A program made the translations under genes and the position numbers. This document shows positions 17,151 through 26,032 of a stretch of DNA of 64,000 nucleotides, piece after piece. Numbering within the stretch: the stretch's first letter is position 1; each line of letters starts with the position of its first letter. Below the pieces are notes generated by a model that saw only the letters and a list, made by a program, of their open reading frames with translations, was not told where the DNA came from and ran no database searches. Origin of the DNA: Candidatus Gastranaerophilales bacterium. Lineage in GTDB: Bacteria > Cyanobacteriota > Vampirovibrionia > Gastranaerophilales > Gastranaerophilaceae. The stretch covers positions 1-64,000 of the forward strand of contig CALVBT010000010.1 of NCBI GenBank assembly GCA_944325885.1, given 5' to 3'.

Positions 17151-17323
17151 TGTTTGAGGCGGCTTCGCTTGTAGAAGTGTATACGGAGTGCGAGTGACGC
17201 CAAGTCTAGCATTTTGCGGAAGTGACCCCATGTACTTGTTGCCTGTGCCGGACTTGTTTAACAAACGGACTTGCCAATTGCACAGGTTCAAAAAGTAGTC
17301 GGAGTCAGTTGACTATATGAAAT
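17151..17323 (+). repeat. Dispersed ~174-bp repeat, copy A
   Basis: Copy of an element that begins TGTCTGAGGCGGCTTCGCTT and ends GTCAGTTGACTATATGAAAT, with the centre GACGCCAAGTCTAGCATTTT. Here it has TGTTTGAGG at the left end. The inverted words CTTGTAGAA and TTCTACAAG (or variants) near the ends, and CCTGTGC/GCACAGG further in, could fold. No conserved protein is evident. Other copies: 38586-38759, 52701-52874 and 57024-57198. Confidence 0.85.
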
Positions 17324-17386
17324 ATTTAGCAGATGTATAACCCAAATATGACTCCACGGGGTCATTCAAATACCATCAATAATTTA

Positions 17387-17475
17387 TATAATAAAATTAG
17401 CTAATTACCATGAACCTGAAATCTGGACGGTTCCCTGAAAAAGGCTATTCTGCCCTGAGAATAGCCTTTTGTTTT
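17387..17475 (+). ncRNA. Candidate two-hairpin small RNA with its own promoter-like box and terminator
   Basis: TATAAT at 17387-17392 has a weak TTCAAA 16 bases upstream. About 20 bases later GAACC...GGTTC forms a small hairpin (about 17413-17432), followed by a strong terminator AAAAGGCTATTCT/AGAATAGCCTTTT with a T tail (17438-17475). The region lies between convergent genes. The terminator could simply stop readthrough from the two-component operon, but the promoter-like box close upstream allows a short RNA of about 75 bases. No known RNA family is recognised. Confidence 0.35.
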
Positions 17476-17516
17476 TATTTAAATTTATTAGCTCTGCCAA
17501 AATATTTTCTAAAGCT

Positions 17517-20312
17517 TTACTTTATCTTTTTCAAAGAAGATATAAAGTTGAAGTTTTGAACATCGCCGTCAACTTTTGTCAAAAATACCTGACAGTCTTT
17601 TTCATCAGCTTCCAACGGCGGCAGCTGTGCCAGCTCGGCCGAGTAATACAGGCTGTCATTTCTGCTGCCGAGCGATACTCTGTTTGCCAGACTATTCAGA
17701 GATATATTTCTCAAAAATCCAGCAACACCTTTGTTTTTATTACTGAATTTTGTATATATTCTCAAAGATGCATCGCCGGTAAGCAGGTCATATCTGCCTA
17801 TAATAAATGAACTCAACTGTGGCGCAGAGGATTTTATTAATATTTTTTCAACAACATTATTTTTTATCACAAGGTCGCCTTTGATTTTATCAAAATTGCC
17901 CTCGGGTATATTAACAAGGTCAATGAGAGTAGAAGGACTAATCATTGCCATAGGGTTTCTGAACAATGCAGCAAAATTCAATGCATACTGAACAAGTCCG
18001 ACCTTTTGTATTGTACCGTGGCTTATGTTAAATTGGATTCTGCCGTTTAATGCCAGTGAGTCATCCGTATACAGCTCCATAAGCCCCATTGCCTTACCGG
18101 AAATTTCCTTTTTCAAAGCCAGCAGTGTTGTCGCTATCAAATCAGAATTTATATCCTTGACCCCGAGTCTGATAAAATATTTATGCTTTTTCAAATCACA
18201 GAATATTTTTAAGGTAGAAATACCTTCCGCAAAATCAAATTTGTTTGATTTAATCTGCAAAATACCCTTATCATCCAGAGTAAGGTTTGCATAAAGATTG
18301 CCGAACTTAATTTCCTTATAAAAGCCCTGTTCCAGATGGAAGATACATCTTTCTATAATAATAAGACCTGTATCAAAAGTATATGTGTCATCTGTTGATG
18401 TATCGTTTTCCGTATCTTTGTCAAAGTTTTTCTCCAGCTCTTCTTTAGAAGTATTGTTCTTAACAGCTGCTGTATTTTGCTGGTTCATTGCGTGCAAAAT
18501 TCTATCCACATCGATTTTGTCAATAGAAAGATTTACATCCTTGACCACTATTGGCAGCAGCAATTCATTTTTCAATTTTCCGTTAAAGCTGTATTTTGAC
18601 TTTTTAAATTTGCCTTCAGCATTCAGATAAATTGTATGTTTGTCAGCACTAAAGCTGCCTTTTCTTACAAACAAACGCTGAGAAGGAATAAGCACTTTTT
18701 CCATACCGAGTTTGCCTTCCAATCTCGGAGCTTTTTCTGAATTTATAAAGTACATATTGCCGTATATAGTTCCTTTTCTAAAGACTTTTTTGCCTATCAA
18801 AACATTCAAAAATTCACTGGGCAGAGGTTTTGGTATTTCAAAGCCCAAATCCTTAATCACACCGCCCTTGTCTATGTCAGAAACATTCCCGTGAACTGTC
18901 AATATGGGTTTTACCCCTTTGGAATTTTTATCCAGTACAGAGGCTATATAATAATTTATGTTTTTAATATTCAATATATTATTTTCAAAATGAAAATCTG
19001 CCTTTAGCGCACGGTCATAATTTACGGGGCTTAAAGACGCACCTTCAATCAAGATATCAGAGCCTTTGGCTATTTTGAACAGCCATGTTATATCTATTTT
19101 GTTATAAATGGATTTTACAAGCAGTTTTGTGCCGGAATCACCTGTCAAAGTAAGTTTGCAGCCGGCGAGTTTTGATATGTAATCCTGTGTAAGTTCATTT
19201 GTAGCAATACCCGTTATTTCAATATTTGTATCAACGGATTTTGTATAATCTTTTATTACACCGTTCAATTTTGCGGTATTGCGTTTATTTTTGCCGTAAT
19301 AGCCGTTAAAATCCTTGAGCAAGATTTCTTTTTCATTAATTTCTATATTCCCGCTGTTAACGGTAACAGGGAGATTGGCAACAGGGACGATTTTTAAATA
19401 TCCTTTGTTCAATTTAACATTCCCTTTGAGGGTTTTGTTAGTCATATTAATATCAAAATCAAAATTTCCGCCCATATCTTTGAAAAATGCAAGCATTTCT
19501 GCACCGTTAGGGATAACAAGATTTGTTTGTATAAGTTCAACTACATTTTTGATATCAAATCTGTCAGAAAATACTTTGAGATTAAAACGGGCCTTTTCAT
19601 CCATTACAAAGTTTATAAACACATTTGATTTGTTAACTTTCAAAACGCAATCATCGACATGGATTTTGCGGTTTTTAGTATAAACTTTGTTGTTATCTTG
19701 TATTGCAAGGGTTATTGTTTTGTTATCTTTTTGAATATATGTATTAATATCAAAGTGAACATACTTTGGATTTATAGAACTTGTAATTTCCATATCATGA
19801 GCATCAACTTTGATATGAGTGTGAGCATCCAGATTGTAGATAATAACAGCTTTTTTTACATACAACTGTGACTCAAACCAGTTTACCCACCAGTCAATTT
19901 TTTGAGGCTGTTGCTGCTGCGGCTGTGCGCCTCCCAGAGTCATCAATTTGTTTACATCAGCATAAAAATAATCAAGACCGAGTTTTTTCAAAACTATACA
20001 TTTCTCAAATACATCTTCAAAAGAAACAGCTGTATCCAGTTTTTTTATACTCAAAAGAGTTTTGGAATTTTTCTTAAGCAAAATTTCCTCAACGCTAAAA
20101 CCAATAACAGGGGACAATTCTGTCTTTAAGACAGGCTTTTTAATTTCCAAATCAGCTTTCATATATTCTTTAACAGTTTTTTCGACAAACTGTATCAGCC
20201 TCTCGTCTGAAACCGCATAAGGCAATACCTTTAAATAAACAATAAAGGGCAAACTTGCCAATACAAGAACAACTGCCAATAAAACCGTAATAACTGTAAT
20301 ATTCTTTTTCAT
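17517..20312 (-). CDS. AsmA/TamB-like outer membrane biogenesis protein
   Basis: A 931-residue protein (ATG at 20312; an in-frame ATG at 20324 adds four residues) with one N-terminal membrane anchor (TVITVLLAVVLVLASLPFIVYL) and a very long periplasmic part built of repeated beta-strand segments. This layout is typical of AsmA-like proteins (AsmA, YhdP, TamB), which form grooves or bridges for lipid transfer between inner and outer membrane. Near the C-terminus VQYALNFAALFRNPMAMI and IIGRYDLLTGDASLRIYTKF match the AsmA-like C-terminal domain. A related lipid-transport component (MCE protein) is encoded at 24281. The exact cargo is not known. Confidence 0.8.
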   Translation of the reverse strand: MKKNITVITVLLAVVLVLASLPFIVYLKVLPYAVSDERLIQFVEKTVKEYMKADLEIKKPVLKTELSPVIGFSVEEILLKKNSKTLLSIKKLDTAVSFEDVFEKCIVLKKLGLDYFYADVNKLMTLGGAQPQQQQPQKIDWWVNWFESQLYVKKAVIIYNLDAHTHIKVDAHDMEITSSINPKYVHFDINTYIQKDNKTITLAIQDNNKVYTKNRKIHVDDCVLKVNKSNVFINFVMDEKARFNLKVFSDRFDIKNVVELIQTNLVIPNGAEMLAFFKDMGGNFDFDINMTNKTLKGNVKLNKGYLKIVPVANLPVTVNSGNIEINEKEILLKDFNGYYGKNKRNTAKLNGVIKDYTKSVDTNIEITGIATNELTQDYISKLAGCKLTLTGDSGTKLLVKSIYNKIDITWLFKIAKGSDILIEGASLSPVNYDRALKADFHFENNILNIKNINYYIASVLDKNSKGVKPILTVHGNVSDIDKGGVIKDLGFEIPKPLPSEFLNVLIGKKVFRKGTIYGNMYFINSEKAPRLEGKLGMEKVLIPSQRLFVRKGSFSADKHTIYLNAEGKFKKSKYSFNGKLKNELLLPIVVKDVNLSIDKIDVDRILHAMNQQNTAAVKNNTSKEELEKNFDKDTENDTSTDDTYTFDTGLIIIERCIFHLEQGFYKEIKFGNLYANLTLDDKGILQIKSNKFDFAEGISTLKIFCDLKKHKYFIRLGVKDINSDLIATTLLALKKEISGKAMGLMELYTDDSLALNGRIQFNISHGTIQKVGLVQYALNFAALFRNPMAMISPSTLIDLVNIPEGNFDKIKGDLVIKNNVVEKILIKSSAPQLSSFIIGRYDLLTGDASLRIYTKFSNKNKGVAGFLRNISLNSLANRVSLGSRNDSLYYSAELAQLPPLEADEKDCQVFLTKVDGDVQNFNFISSLKKIK

Positions 20313-20399
20313 ATTCACAACCATTCAAGATAACACTTCTTGTAAAAATTATATCACAATAGATTTATGTCGAAAAATTTATGCTATTATATTTTTATT

Positions 20400-21353
20400 A
20401 TGAAAAAGATAGTTGTTTTATTGGGTTTATTATTGTTGTGGCAGAGTTGCAGTGTTGAGGCTGCTTTTTCTGCAGAAAATACTGATTTGCAGGCAAAAGT
20501 AGAAGTCCAACAGCAAACTGATTCTGATGGACTAAAGACATCTGATGTTGTTGTTTTTTCTCAAGACGGAAAATTCGGGCTGAAAGATAAACAGGGCATT
20601 GTTGTTGTTGAACCCGAATACAAAAAACTTATCCGTGTCGGAAATTCCTCCTGGATTATCCAAAAAAAGAGCCGGTTCGGGCTTATGGACAGCAACGGAA
20701 TAATTTTAATAAAACCAAAATACAGACATGTTGAAAGAATATCCGGCAACATGGTCAAACTAGGCAATGACAATGACTTTGGCCTTTACGATGAATACGG
20801 ACACATAATAATAGAGCCTGATTATTCGTCTATCGAACCTTTGTTCGGGAATTTATATTTAACCTGCAAAGATTACAAATACGGTGTCATAGACCAGCAC
20901 GGGAAACTAATCTTAATCAATGATTTTGAAGACATTTACATGCCGGATCCGCATTCTATCAGACTGCGCTATCAGGGTGAATGGTATGAAATTTCACAAA
21001 TTACAGCTGACGACATTGAGCTTCCTGATGGTGTAAACAAAGTCGTTATAGACAACAAAGAATTTAAAGTTACACATATGGTAGCTAACACAGGAATATT
21101 TTCCGGATATTATACCCTAACAGCTACTGATTACCTGCTCAAGTTATTTTCTTCTATATCCCCTGCGTATGAAGATACAATAGACGAGCTTATGTTTTCA
21201 CAGGGAGCTGATGGGATATCTATTTTTGTAAAACTCGGATGGCTGCCTCGTTTTCCGTTTACTTATGCAAAAAAATATTATCAAAACTTTATGAATCCGA
21301 ACAACGGACCTTTATCAGACCTCAGACAGGATTTAAAAAGACAAATAAAATAA
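20400..21353 (+). CDS. Secreted WG-repeat protein (short)
   Basis: A 317-residue protein. I start it at ATG 20400, which gives a clean signal peptide (MKKIVVLLGLLLLWQSCSVEA); an upstream start at 20367 would add 11 residues. Four WG repeats follow between about residues 55 and 200 (GKFGLKDKQGIVVVEPEYKK, SRFGLMDSNGIILIKPKYRH, NDFGLYDEYGHIIIEPDYSS, YKYGVIDQHGKLILIN). The C-terminal 110 residues are a different, unrecognised domain. It may bind a ligand outside the cytoplasm. It precedes the OmpH-like gene by 63 bases. Confidence 0.82.
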   Translation: MKKIVVLLGLLLLWQSCSVEAAFSAENTDLQAKVEVQQQTDSDGLKTSDVVVFSQDGKFGLKDKQGIVVVEPEYKKLIRVGNSSWIIQKKSRFGLMDSNGIILIKPKYRHVERISGNMVKLGNDNDFGLYDEYGHIIIEPDYSSIEPLFGNLYLTCKDYKYGVIDQHGKLILINDFEDIYMPDPHSIRLRYQGEWYEISQITADDIELPDGVNKVVIDNKEFKVTHMVANTGIFSGYYTLTATDYLLKLFSSISPAYEDTIDELMFSQGADGISIFVKLGWLPRFPFTYAKKYYQNFMNPNNGPLSDLRQDLKRQIK

Positions 21354-21416
21354 CTGTATGATATGCATAAAAAATTTTTATTATAAAATTATTCTATCAG
21401 ATAAAAAGGAGATTAT

Positions 21417-21881
21417 ATGATGAGAAACAGTGTAAAGTATCTTGCATTAGGTTTAAGCGCATTTGTTATAGGTATGTCTGTTAACAACTATGCTATTTCC
21501 AATGTACCTTCAAAAATTGCTGTAGTTGATGTGCAAAAAGTTGTTGCATCTTCTGCACAGGTAAAAACGCTCAAAGCTGACAGAGAAGCTAAAGTAAAAG
21601 ATCTGGCAAACTTTATCAATACAGCAAGAACAGAAGTAGCAAAAGAAAAAAATGCCGACAAGAAAAAAGCTCTCGAAGCTAAGTACAACAAAGAGCTGAA
21701 CGCTAAAAGAAATGCAATCAACAAAGACTATGCAAAAAAACTTGCTAACGTAGACAAAAGCATCTCTGCTGTAATTGCACAAAAAGCAAAAGCAGCAAAC
21801 TATGATATAGTTCTTGCAAAAGGTGTTGTACTCTACGGCGGTACTGATATCACTGCAGAAATTACAAAATCTGTAAAATAA
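21417..21881 (+). CDS. OmpH/Skp-like periplasmic chaperone
   Basis: A 154-residue protein with a signal peptide (start ATGATG after GGAG). It then has the OmpH family layout: a beta strand KIAVVDVQKVVASSAQVK, two long alanine/lysine-rich helices forming the coiled-coil prongs, and a C-terminal strand YDIVLAKGVVLYGGTDITAEI. Skp holds unfolded outer membrane proteins in the periplasm. The prongs are slightly shorter than in E. coli Skp but normal for distant relatives. A strong terminator follows. Confidence 0.9.
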   Translation: MMRNSVKYLALGLSAFVIGMSVNNYAISNVPSKIAVVDVQKVVASSAQVKTLKADREAKVKDLANFINTARTEVAKEKNADKKKALEAKYNKELNAKRNAINKDYAKKLANVDKSISAVIAQKAKAANYDIVLAKGVVLYGGTDITAEITKSVK

Positions 21882-21896
21882 AATAAAAAACTTTAT

Positions 21897-21936
21897 AAAA
21901 AGACTATGCAAATGTATAATTGCATAGTCTTTTATT
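21897..21936 (+). terminator. Rho-independent terminator
   Basis: AAAAGACTATGCAA pairs perfectly with TTGCATAGTCTTTT and is followed by T-rich sequence; it ends the OmpH-like gene. Confidence 0.85.
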
Positions 21937-21995
21937 ATTCGATAGTATATTAGAAAATTAGTATCTTCTTTTGAAAACAAAAAGGAATTTGACTT

Positions 21996-22664
21996 ATGAA
22001 TAAAAAGCTTGCTCTGATTTTTGCGCTGTTATTGAGTGCAAATATTACTTTTGCTTACGAATATCCGTCTTATGTACAGGATGGAATCAAAAATGAAGAC
22101 ACTGTTTGTTATTCTTCTGCCGCACAAAAATGGTCACGCACACAGGAAGAAGACAATGTGTGCTTTACAAAATACACAACCAGCGGCACAGGCGGCTATT
22201 CCGAATTTGAAATGAATCAAAAAGTCTACGAAACAGGCAAAGAAGGTACAACTTACGAATTTTTGCACAACGGAGATTTGATAGGATACAATGCACACCA
22301 ACTCAGATTCTACAAGCTGAATTTTGACGGAGAAAAAATAAATGCGGACACTCTGACAGAAACTCAGGTAAGAGAACTGTTTCCGGATATTGAAGTTGTA
22401 AAAATTTCTCAATTTAAAAACAACAAAATTACGCTGTTCAAGCCATGGTTCAGACAAAAAAGCTTTATGCTGCTGAATGATACAAACACTGACTTTTACA
22501 AATATCAGTTTGAAAAAATGAGCGGTTATGAACTGATAAGAGGGCTGTTTGAAACCTGCAAATATCAAGTTCTACCGGAGGTGTTTGTGTTCTCTCATTT
22601 CGGTTCAAAAAGCAAAATGACTCCGCCATTAAAAATTACAGTCAAAAACAAAAACGGGAATTAA
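21996..22664 (+). CDS. Secreted hypothetical protein
   Basis: A 222-residue protein with a clear Sec signal peptide (MNKKLALIFALLLSANITFA) and an otherwise unrecognised exported domain rich in aromatic residues, with five cysteines, mostly in the N-terminal third and near residue 188, that could form disulphides. It is preceded by AAAAGGAATTTGA and followed by its own terminator, so it is monocistronic. The role is unknown; the position next to ompH suggests an envelope protein. Confidence 0.65.
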   Translation: MNKKLALIFALLLSANITFAYEYPSYVQDGIKNEDTVCYSSAAQKWSRTQEEDNVCFTKYTTSGTGGYSEFEMNQKVYETGKEGTTYEFLHNGDLIGYNAHQLRFYKLNFDGEKINADTLTETQVRELFPDIEVVKISQFKNNKITLFKPWFRQKSFMLLNDTNTDFYKYQFEKMSGYELIRGLFETCKYQVLPEVFVFSHFGSKSKMTPPLKITVKNKNGN

Positions 22665-22683
22665 AAAATTCCCGTTTTTTTCA
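22651..22683 (+). terminator. Rho-independent terminator
   Basis: AAACGGGAATT pairs with AATTCCCGTTT followed by a run of T. It overlaps the last codons of the gene at 21996-22664 and may also act for the convergent hydG transcript. Confidence 0.85.
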
Positions 22684-22715
22684 GCTCTTATTTTTATGCA
22701 GTGATAAATTAAAAA

Positions 22716-24137
22716 TTAGAACCTGAAGTCACGTTCGCCGTGTTCAATTTTGATTAAATCTTCCTGCACGGCTTTTTTGATTTGTTCACCGCTTTCAAGG
22801 ATTTTCATCTCCTGTTCAATTAATTTTTCGCCAATAGCTTTTGTTTCTGCAGATGCATAATCCTCAAGATATTCTTTCAGGGTAATAATTGCATTCGGAT
22901 GGCAGAAATTGTGGATTTGCTGCTGTTTGCAGACCTCCATAAATCTTTCGCCCGTGCGGCCTGCTCTATAACAAGCAGTACAAAAACTCGGCAAATACCC
23001 AAGTTCCATAAGCCATTTGATAACTTCATCAAGAGGTCTTCTGTCAGAAACATCAAATTGTGAAGAATCCTCATCCTCTGGCATTGGTTTAAAATATCCT
23101 CCTACGCTTGTTTTTGACCCGCCGGACATTTGAGAAATTCCAAGACGCAAAAGACGTTTTCTGCATTCTTCAGATTCTCTTGTAGAAATAATCATGCCTG
23201 TATAAGGAGTAGCAATACGAATGCAGGCAACGATTTTTGCAAAGGTATCGTCATCTATACCGTTGTCAAATGCACTGGGGTCAATATCATCCGCTTTTTT
23301 GATACGTGGGACGCTTATCGCATGAGGACCAACGCCAAAGGCTGCCTCCAGATGCTCTGCATGCATCATCAATGCAGCAAACTCGTATCTGTACAACTCA
23401 AGACCGAACAACACACCGAGGCTGACATCGTCAATGCCCGCTTCCATTGCTCTGTCCATAGCTTCCGTATGGTATGCATAATTGTGTTTTGGCCCTGTCG
23501 GATGCAGTCTTTCATAGGTTTCTTTGTTATAAGATTCTTGAAACAAAACATAAGTACCTATACCTGCCTCGTGCAGTTTTTTATAATTTTCTACCGTAGT
23601 AGCCGCAATATTGACATTAACACGACGGATTGCACCGTTTTTGTGTTTTACGGAATATATTGTATTCAAAGATTCCAGAATATATTCTATCGGATTGTTC
23701 ACAGGGTCTTCGCCTGCTTCTATTGCCAGACGTTTGTGTCCCATATCCTGCAGGGCAATTACTTCGTTTTTTATTTCTTCCTGTGTAAGTTTTCTTCTCG
23801 GGATATGTTTGTTCTGGTGGTGATACGGACAATACACGCATCCGTTTACACAATAATTTGACAAATACAAAGGTGCAAACAAAACTATTCTGTTGCCGTA
23901 ATAATCCTGTTTTATTTCCATTGCAAGATCAAAAATCTCTTTGTTCTTTTCTTCAATTTCACAGTCCAAAAGAACAGCAGCTTCTCTATGGGTAAGCCCT
24001 TTTTTCAATCTTGCTTTTGCCAAAATTTTGTCTATAACCTCGACATTATTTTTGTTTTTTTGTGCATATTCTAATGTTTCAAGAACTTCTTCATGACAGA
24101 TAAACTCTTCTGCTTTGTGTGATTTAGGATTGTACAT
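22716..24137 (-). CDS. hydG: [FeFe]-hydrogenase maturase HydG (tyrosine lyase)
   Basis: A 473-residue radical SAM enzyme that cleaves tyrosine to supply CO and cyanide ligands for the hydrogenase H-cluster. The radical SAM cysteines are in NYCVNGCVYCPYHH (CX3CX2C). The auxiliary cluster cysteines lie at the C-terminus in FCTACYRAGRTGERF and a later FCHPNA, the arrangement that separates HydG from the shorter ThiH. HydE is encoded at 48348. HydF and the hydrogenase itself are not in the window. The gene stands alone, with a 143-base gap to the divergent MCE gene. It indicates anaerobic hydrogen metabolism. Confidence 0.95.
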   Translation of the reverse strand: MYNPKSHKAEEFICHEEVLETLEYAQKNKNNVEVIDKILAKARLKKGLTHREAAVLLDCEIEEKNKEIFDLAMEIKQDYYGNRIVLFAPLYLSNYCVNGCVYCPYHHQNKHIPRRKLTQEEIKNEVIALQDMGHKRLAIEAGEDPVNNPIEYILESLNTIYSVKHKNGAIRRVNVNIAATTVENYKKLHEAGIGTYVLFQESYNKETYERLHPTGPKHNYAYHTEAMDRAMEAGIDDVSLGVLFGLELYRYEFAALMMHAEHLEAAFGVGPHAISVPRIKKADDIDPSAFDNGIDDDTFAKIVACIRIATPYTGMIISTRESEECRKRLLRLGISQMSGGSKTSVGGYFKPMPEDEDSSQFDVSDRRPLDEVIKWLMELGYLPSFCTACYRAGRTGERFMEVCKQQQIHNFCHPNAIITLKEYLEDYASAETKAIGEKLIEQEMKILESGEQIKKAVQEDLIKIEHGERDFRF

Positions 24138-24280
24138 AATTTTTCTTCTTTCTAGACCAATACATTTATTATATCACGCAGGAAAATTTCGATTTATTAT
24201 TTAAAAAAATTTAATTTTGCCCTACAGGATATAACAACACGGACAATACAATCAATCTTAAAATTACATATTGTATTGTT

Positions 24281-25135
24281 ATGATGAAAAGAATAATTTT
24301 AACCGCAGTCATAATTTTATTGATAATTGCTGCAATCGGATTTTATTTATACAAACAATCAACCTACACTTATGTAACAGCAAAATTTCAAGAACTAAGA
24401 CCCATCCACGGTCACATATCTGTTTATTATAAGGGTATAAAAATAGGCAAAGCCTTTGAAAAAAAGCATTCTCATGACTATCAGCATTCGCTTGTAAAAA
24501 TAGCACTGTTTGACCCGTACTTAAAACTGCCGGAAAACACCAAAGTACTTTTAAAAAGAGAAAAAAGATGTTTTAGAGAGTACGATTTTATGGAGCTTGT
24601 GCTGCCCAAAAATCCCGTGGACAAATTCATAACACAAGGCAGCATCCTTGAAGGTAAAACAATGATAGACAAAGATTCTTATCTAGCCAATCTCGACCCT
24701 GATATGCTAAAACAGATAGAAACAAATCTGCTCAACAGCACAGAAAACCTCAACACATCACTGGAGAATCTGAGCGACCTATTTGTATTGCTGCAGGATG
24801 TAATAAAAGAAAACAAAGGAAACATCACAAAGACAACCGCAAATCTGGACAAACTCACGACAAAAATCGACACTGCAATCAAACAAGAAACTCTGAAAAG
24901 TACAATTACTTCGCTTGAAACAACCACAAAAAATCTGAACACACTGACACAAAGCATAAACGCAAACGCCATGCCGGCTGTAGACACAACACTATGCAAC
25001 ACACAGGGTGTGATGGCAAATCTTAATGTAATTACCTGCGGTATAAGAAACACGCTGGGCAAACGTTTTGGCGGATTGAGGATTCTTTTTGGAAAAACTG
25101 TAAACGAATGTGAATGCAAACCTTGCAGACAGTGA
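24281..25135 (+). CDS. MCE/MlaD-family lipid transport protein
   Basis: A 284-residue protein with an N-terminal membrane anchor (ILTAVIILLIIAAIGFYLY) and one MCE domain at about residues 38-125 (AKFQELRPIHGHISVYYKGIKIGKAF, matching the family pattern of a strand, Gly, and KG-x-x-x-G). A long, threonine/asparagine-rich helical segment follows, then a cysteine-rich tail (ECECKPC). MlaD-like proteins form hexameric rings that carry phospholipids between membranes. The matching ATPase and permease are not in the window. The overlapping ATGATG allows either start. Confidence 0.82.
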   Translation: MMKRIILTAVIILLIIAAIGFYLYKQSTYTYVTAKFQELRPIHGHISVYYKGIKIGKAFEKKHSHDYQHSLVKIALFDPYLKLPENTKVLLKREKRCFREYDFMELVLPKNPVDKFITQGSILEGKTMIDKDSYLANLDPDMLKQIETNLLNSTENLNTSLENLSDLFVLLQDVIKENKGNITKTTANLDKLTTKIDTAIKQETLKSTITSLETTTKNLNTLTQSINANAMPAVDTTLCNTQGVMANLNVITCGIRNTLGKRFGGLRILFGKTVNECECKPCRQ

Positions 25136-25187
25136 TTTTTCAGATATTATTATAATATCTTTTAGACTAAAGGAATGGAGCCGGAAT

Positions 25188-25568
25188 ATGAAAATTCAGC
25201 CTGTTATTACTTCAAAAAATACAAGATTAAATTTCAAACAGGATTCTCAAGATACACAAAAAAAGAAATCTATAACACAGCACAAAATACTGGAAAAATT
25301 CCATGAAAAAACAAAAAACAGTGCTGATATGACAGACACAATCGTTGTTCCGAGAACAATTTTTAAAGGATATCTCGGGATTATGGCTGGCACAACCCTT
25401 GTTACATTAGGGGCGTTTGGCAAAAACAAATTTGCAAAAACACTTTCTATAGCCGGACTTTTGTCCTCTTTATACGGGACTTATGCTTTTGTAAGACCTT
25501 TTATTATTAAAGATGCTCCGGGTGTGGAAAAAACAAAAGCTACACAAACAACGACTAAAGAAGCATAG
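25188..25568 (+). CDS. Small membrane protein with N-terminal NFKQ motif
   Basis: A 126-residue protein. The ATG at 25188 follows AAGGAATGGAG; the longer reading from 25110 overlaps the previous gene and lacks such a site. The N-terminus (MKIQPVITSK..., LNFKQ at residues 14-18) is one of the window's shared motifs, and ITSKNT closely matches ITSSKNT in the large ORF at 62649. Residues about 62-105 form one or two hydrophobic helices. The C-terminus is threonine/lysine-rich. The function is unknown. Confidence 0.6.
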   Translation: MKIQPVITSKNTRLNFKQDSQDTQKKKSITQHKILEKFHEKTKNSADMTDTIVVPRTIFKGYLGIMAGTTLVTLGAFGKNKFAKTLSIAGLLSSLYGTYAFVRPFIIKDAPGVEKTKATQTTTKEA

Positions 25569-25636
25569 ACCTTTTTGTATTTGAAAATTTGCTATTGCAA
25601 CAGTCTTTATTCTATAATAAAACCTGTTGCAGCTAT

Positions 25637-25724
25637 GGAGAGGTGTCCGAGTGGCTTAAGGTGCGGATCTCGAAAGTCTGTGTACAGCAATGTACCGTGG
25701 GTTCAAATCCCACCCTCTCCGCCA
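25637..25724 (+). tRNA. tRNA-Ser (anticodon CGA)
   Basis: An 88-base class II tRNA. Acceptor GGAGAGG pairs with CCTCTCC. The anticodon stem CGGAT/GTCTG (two G-U) encloses CTCGAAA, giving anticodon CGA. The long variable arm GTAC-AGCAAT-GTAC and T-arm GTGGGTTCAAATCCCAC follow. G plus encoded CCA ends it. Confidence 0.93.
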
Positions 25725-25985
25725 TTTTCCCCAGTTTTTTGAACCCACGGTCTCCGTGGGCTAATTTGTATTGTTTCGAGCCAAGGCTCAAAACGCCCAC
25801 CCTCTCCGCCATTTTTCCCGTTTTTTTTGAACCCACGGTTTCCGTGGGCTAATTTGTATTGTTTCGAGCCAAGGCTCAAAACGTCCCACCCTCTCCGCCA
25901 TTTTCCCCAGTTTTTTGAACCCACGGTTTCCGTGGGCTAATTTGTATTGTTTCGAGCCAAGGCTCAAAACGCCCACCCCACTCTC
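25714..25985 (+). repeat. Three ~88-bp tandem copies of the tRNA-Ser 3' end with T-loop insertion
   Basis: The acceptor strand CCTCTCCGCCA occurs at 25714 (the tRNA), 25801 and 25890, giving periods of 87 and 89 bases. Each unit continues with a T-rich spacer, GAACCCACGG, and then the T-stem strands GTGGG and CCCAC. These strands are held apart by about 35 bases containing a small hairpin GAGCC-AA-GGCTC, in place of the normal 7-base loop. The third unit loses its acceptor end. No gene or terminator is seen in the rest of 25985-26032. Confidence 0.9.
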
Positions 25986-26032
25986 ATAAAACACCCCTGT
26001 TTTTATCTTTGTTTTTTCATTATATTAAACAT

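Noticed and set aside
20400-20470. Possible lipoprotein signal in the WG protein (WQSC)
   Set aside because: The residues before the Cys do not match a lipobox; an ordinary signal peptide is more likely.
25714-25985. Regularly spaced ~88-bp repeats that at first suggest a CRISPR array
   Set aside because: The repeats are adjacent without unique spacers and derive from the tRNA-Ser 3' end; no cas genes nearby.
25633-25994. Several overlapping minus-strand ORFs with repeated GGEGG and GFKKLGKM words
   Set aside because: They are complements of tRNA-Ser and its three tandem 3' repeats, not coding sequence.
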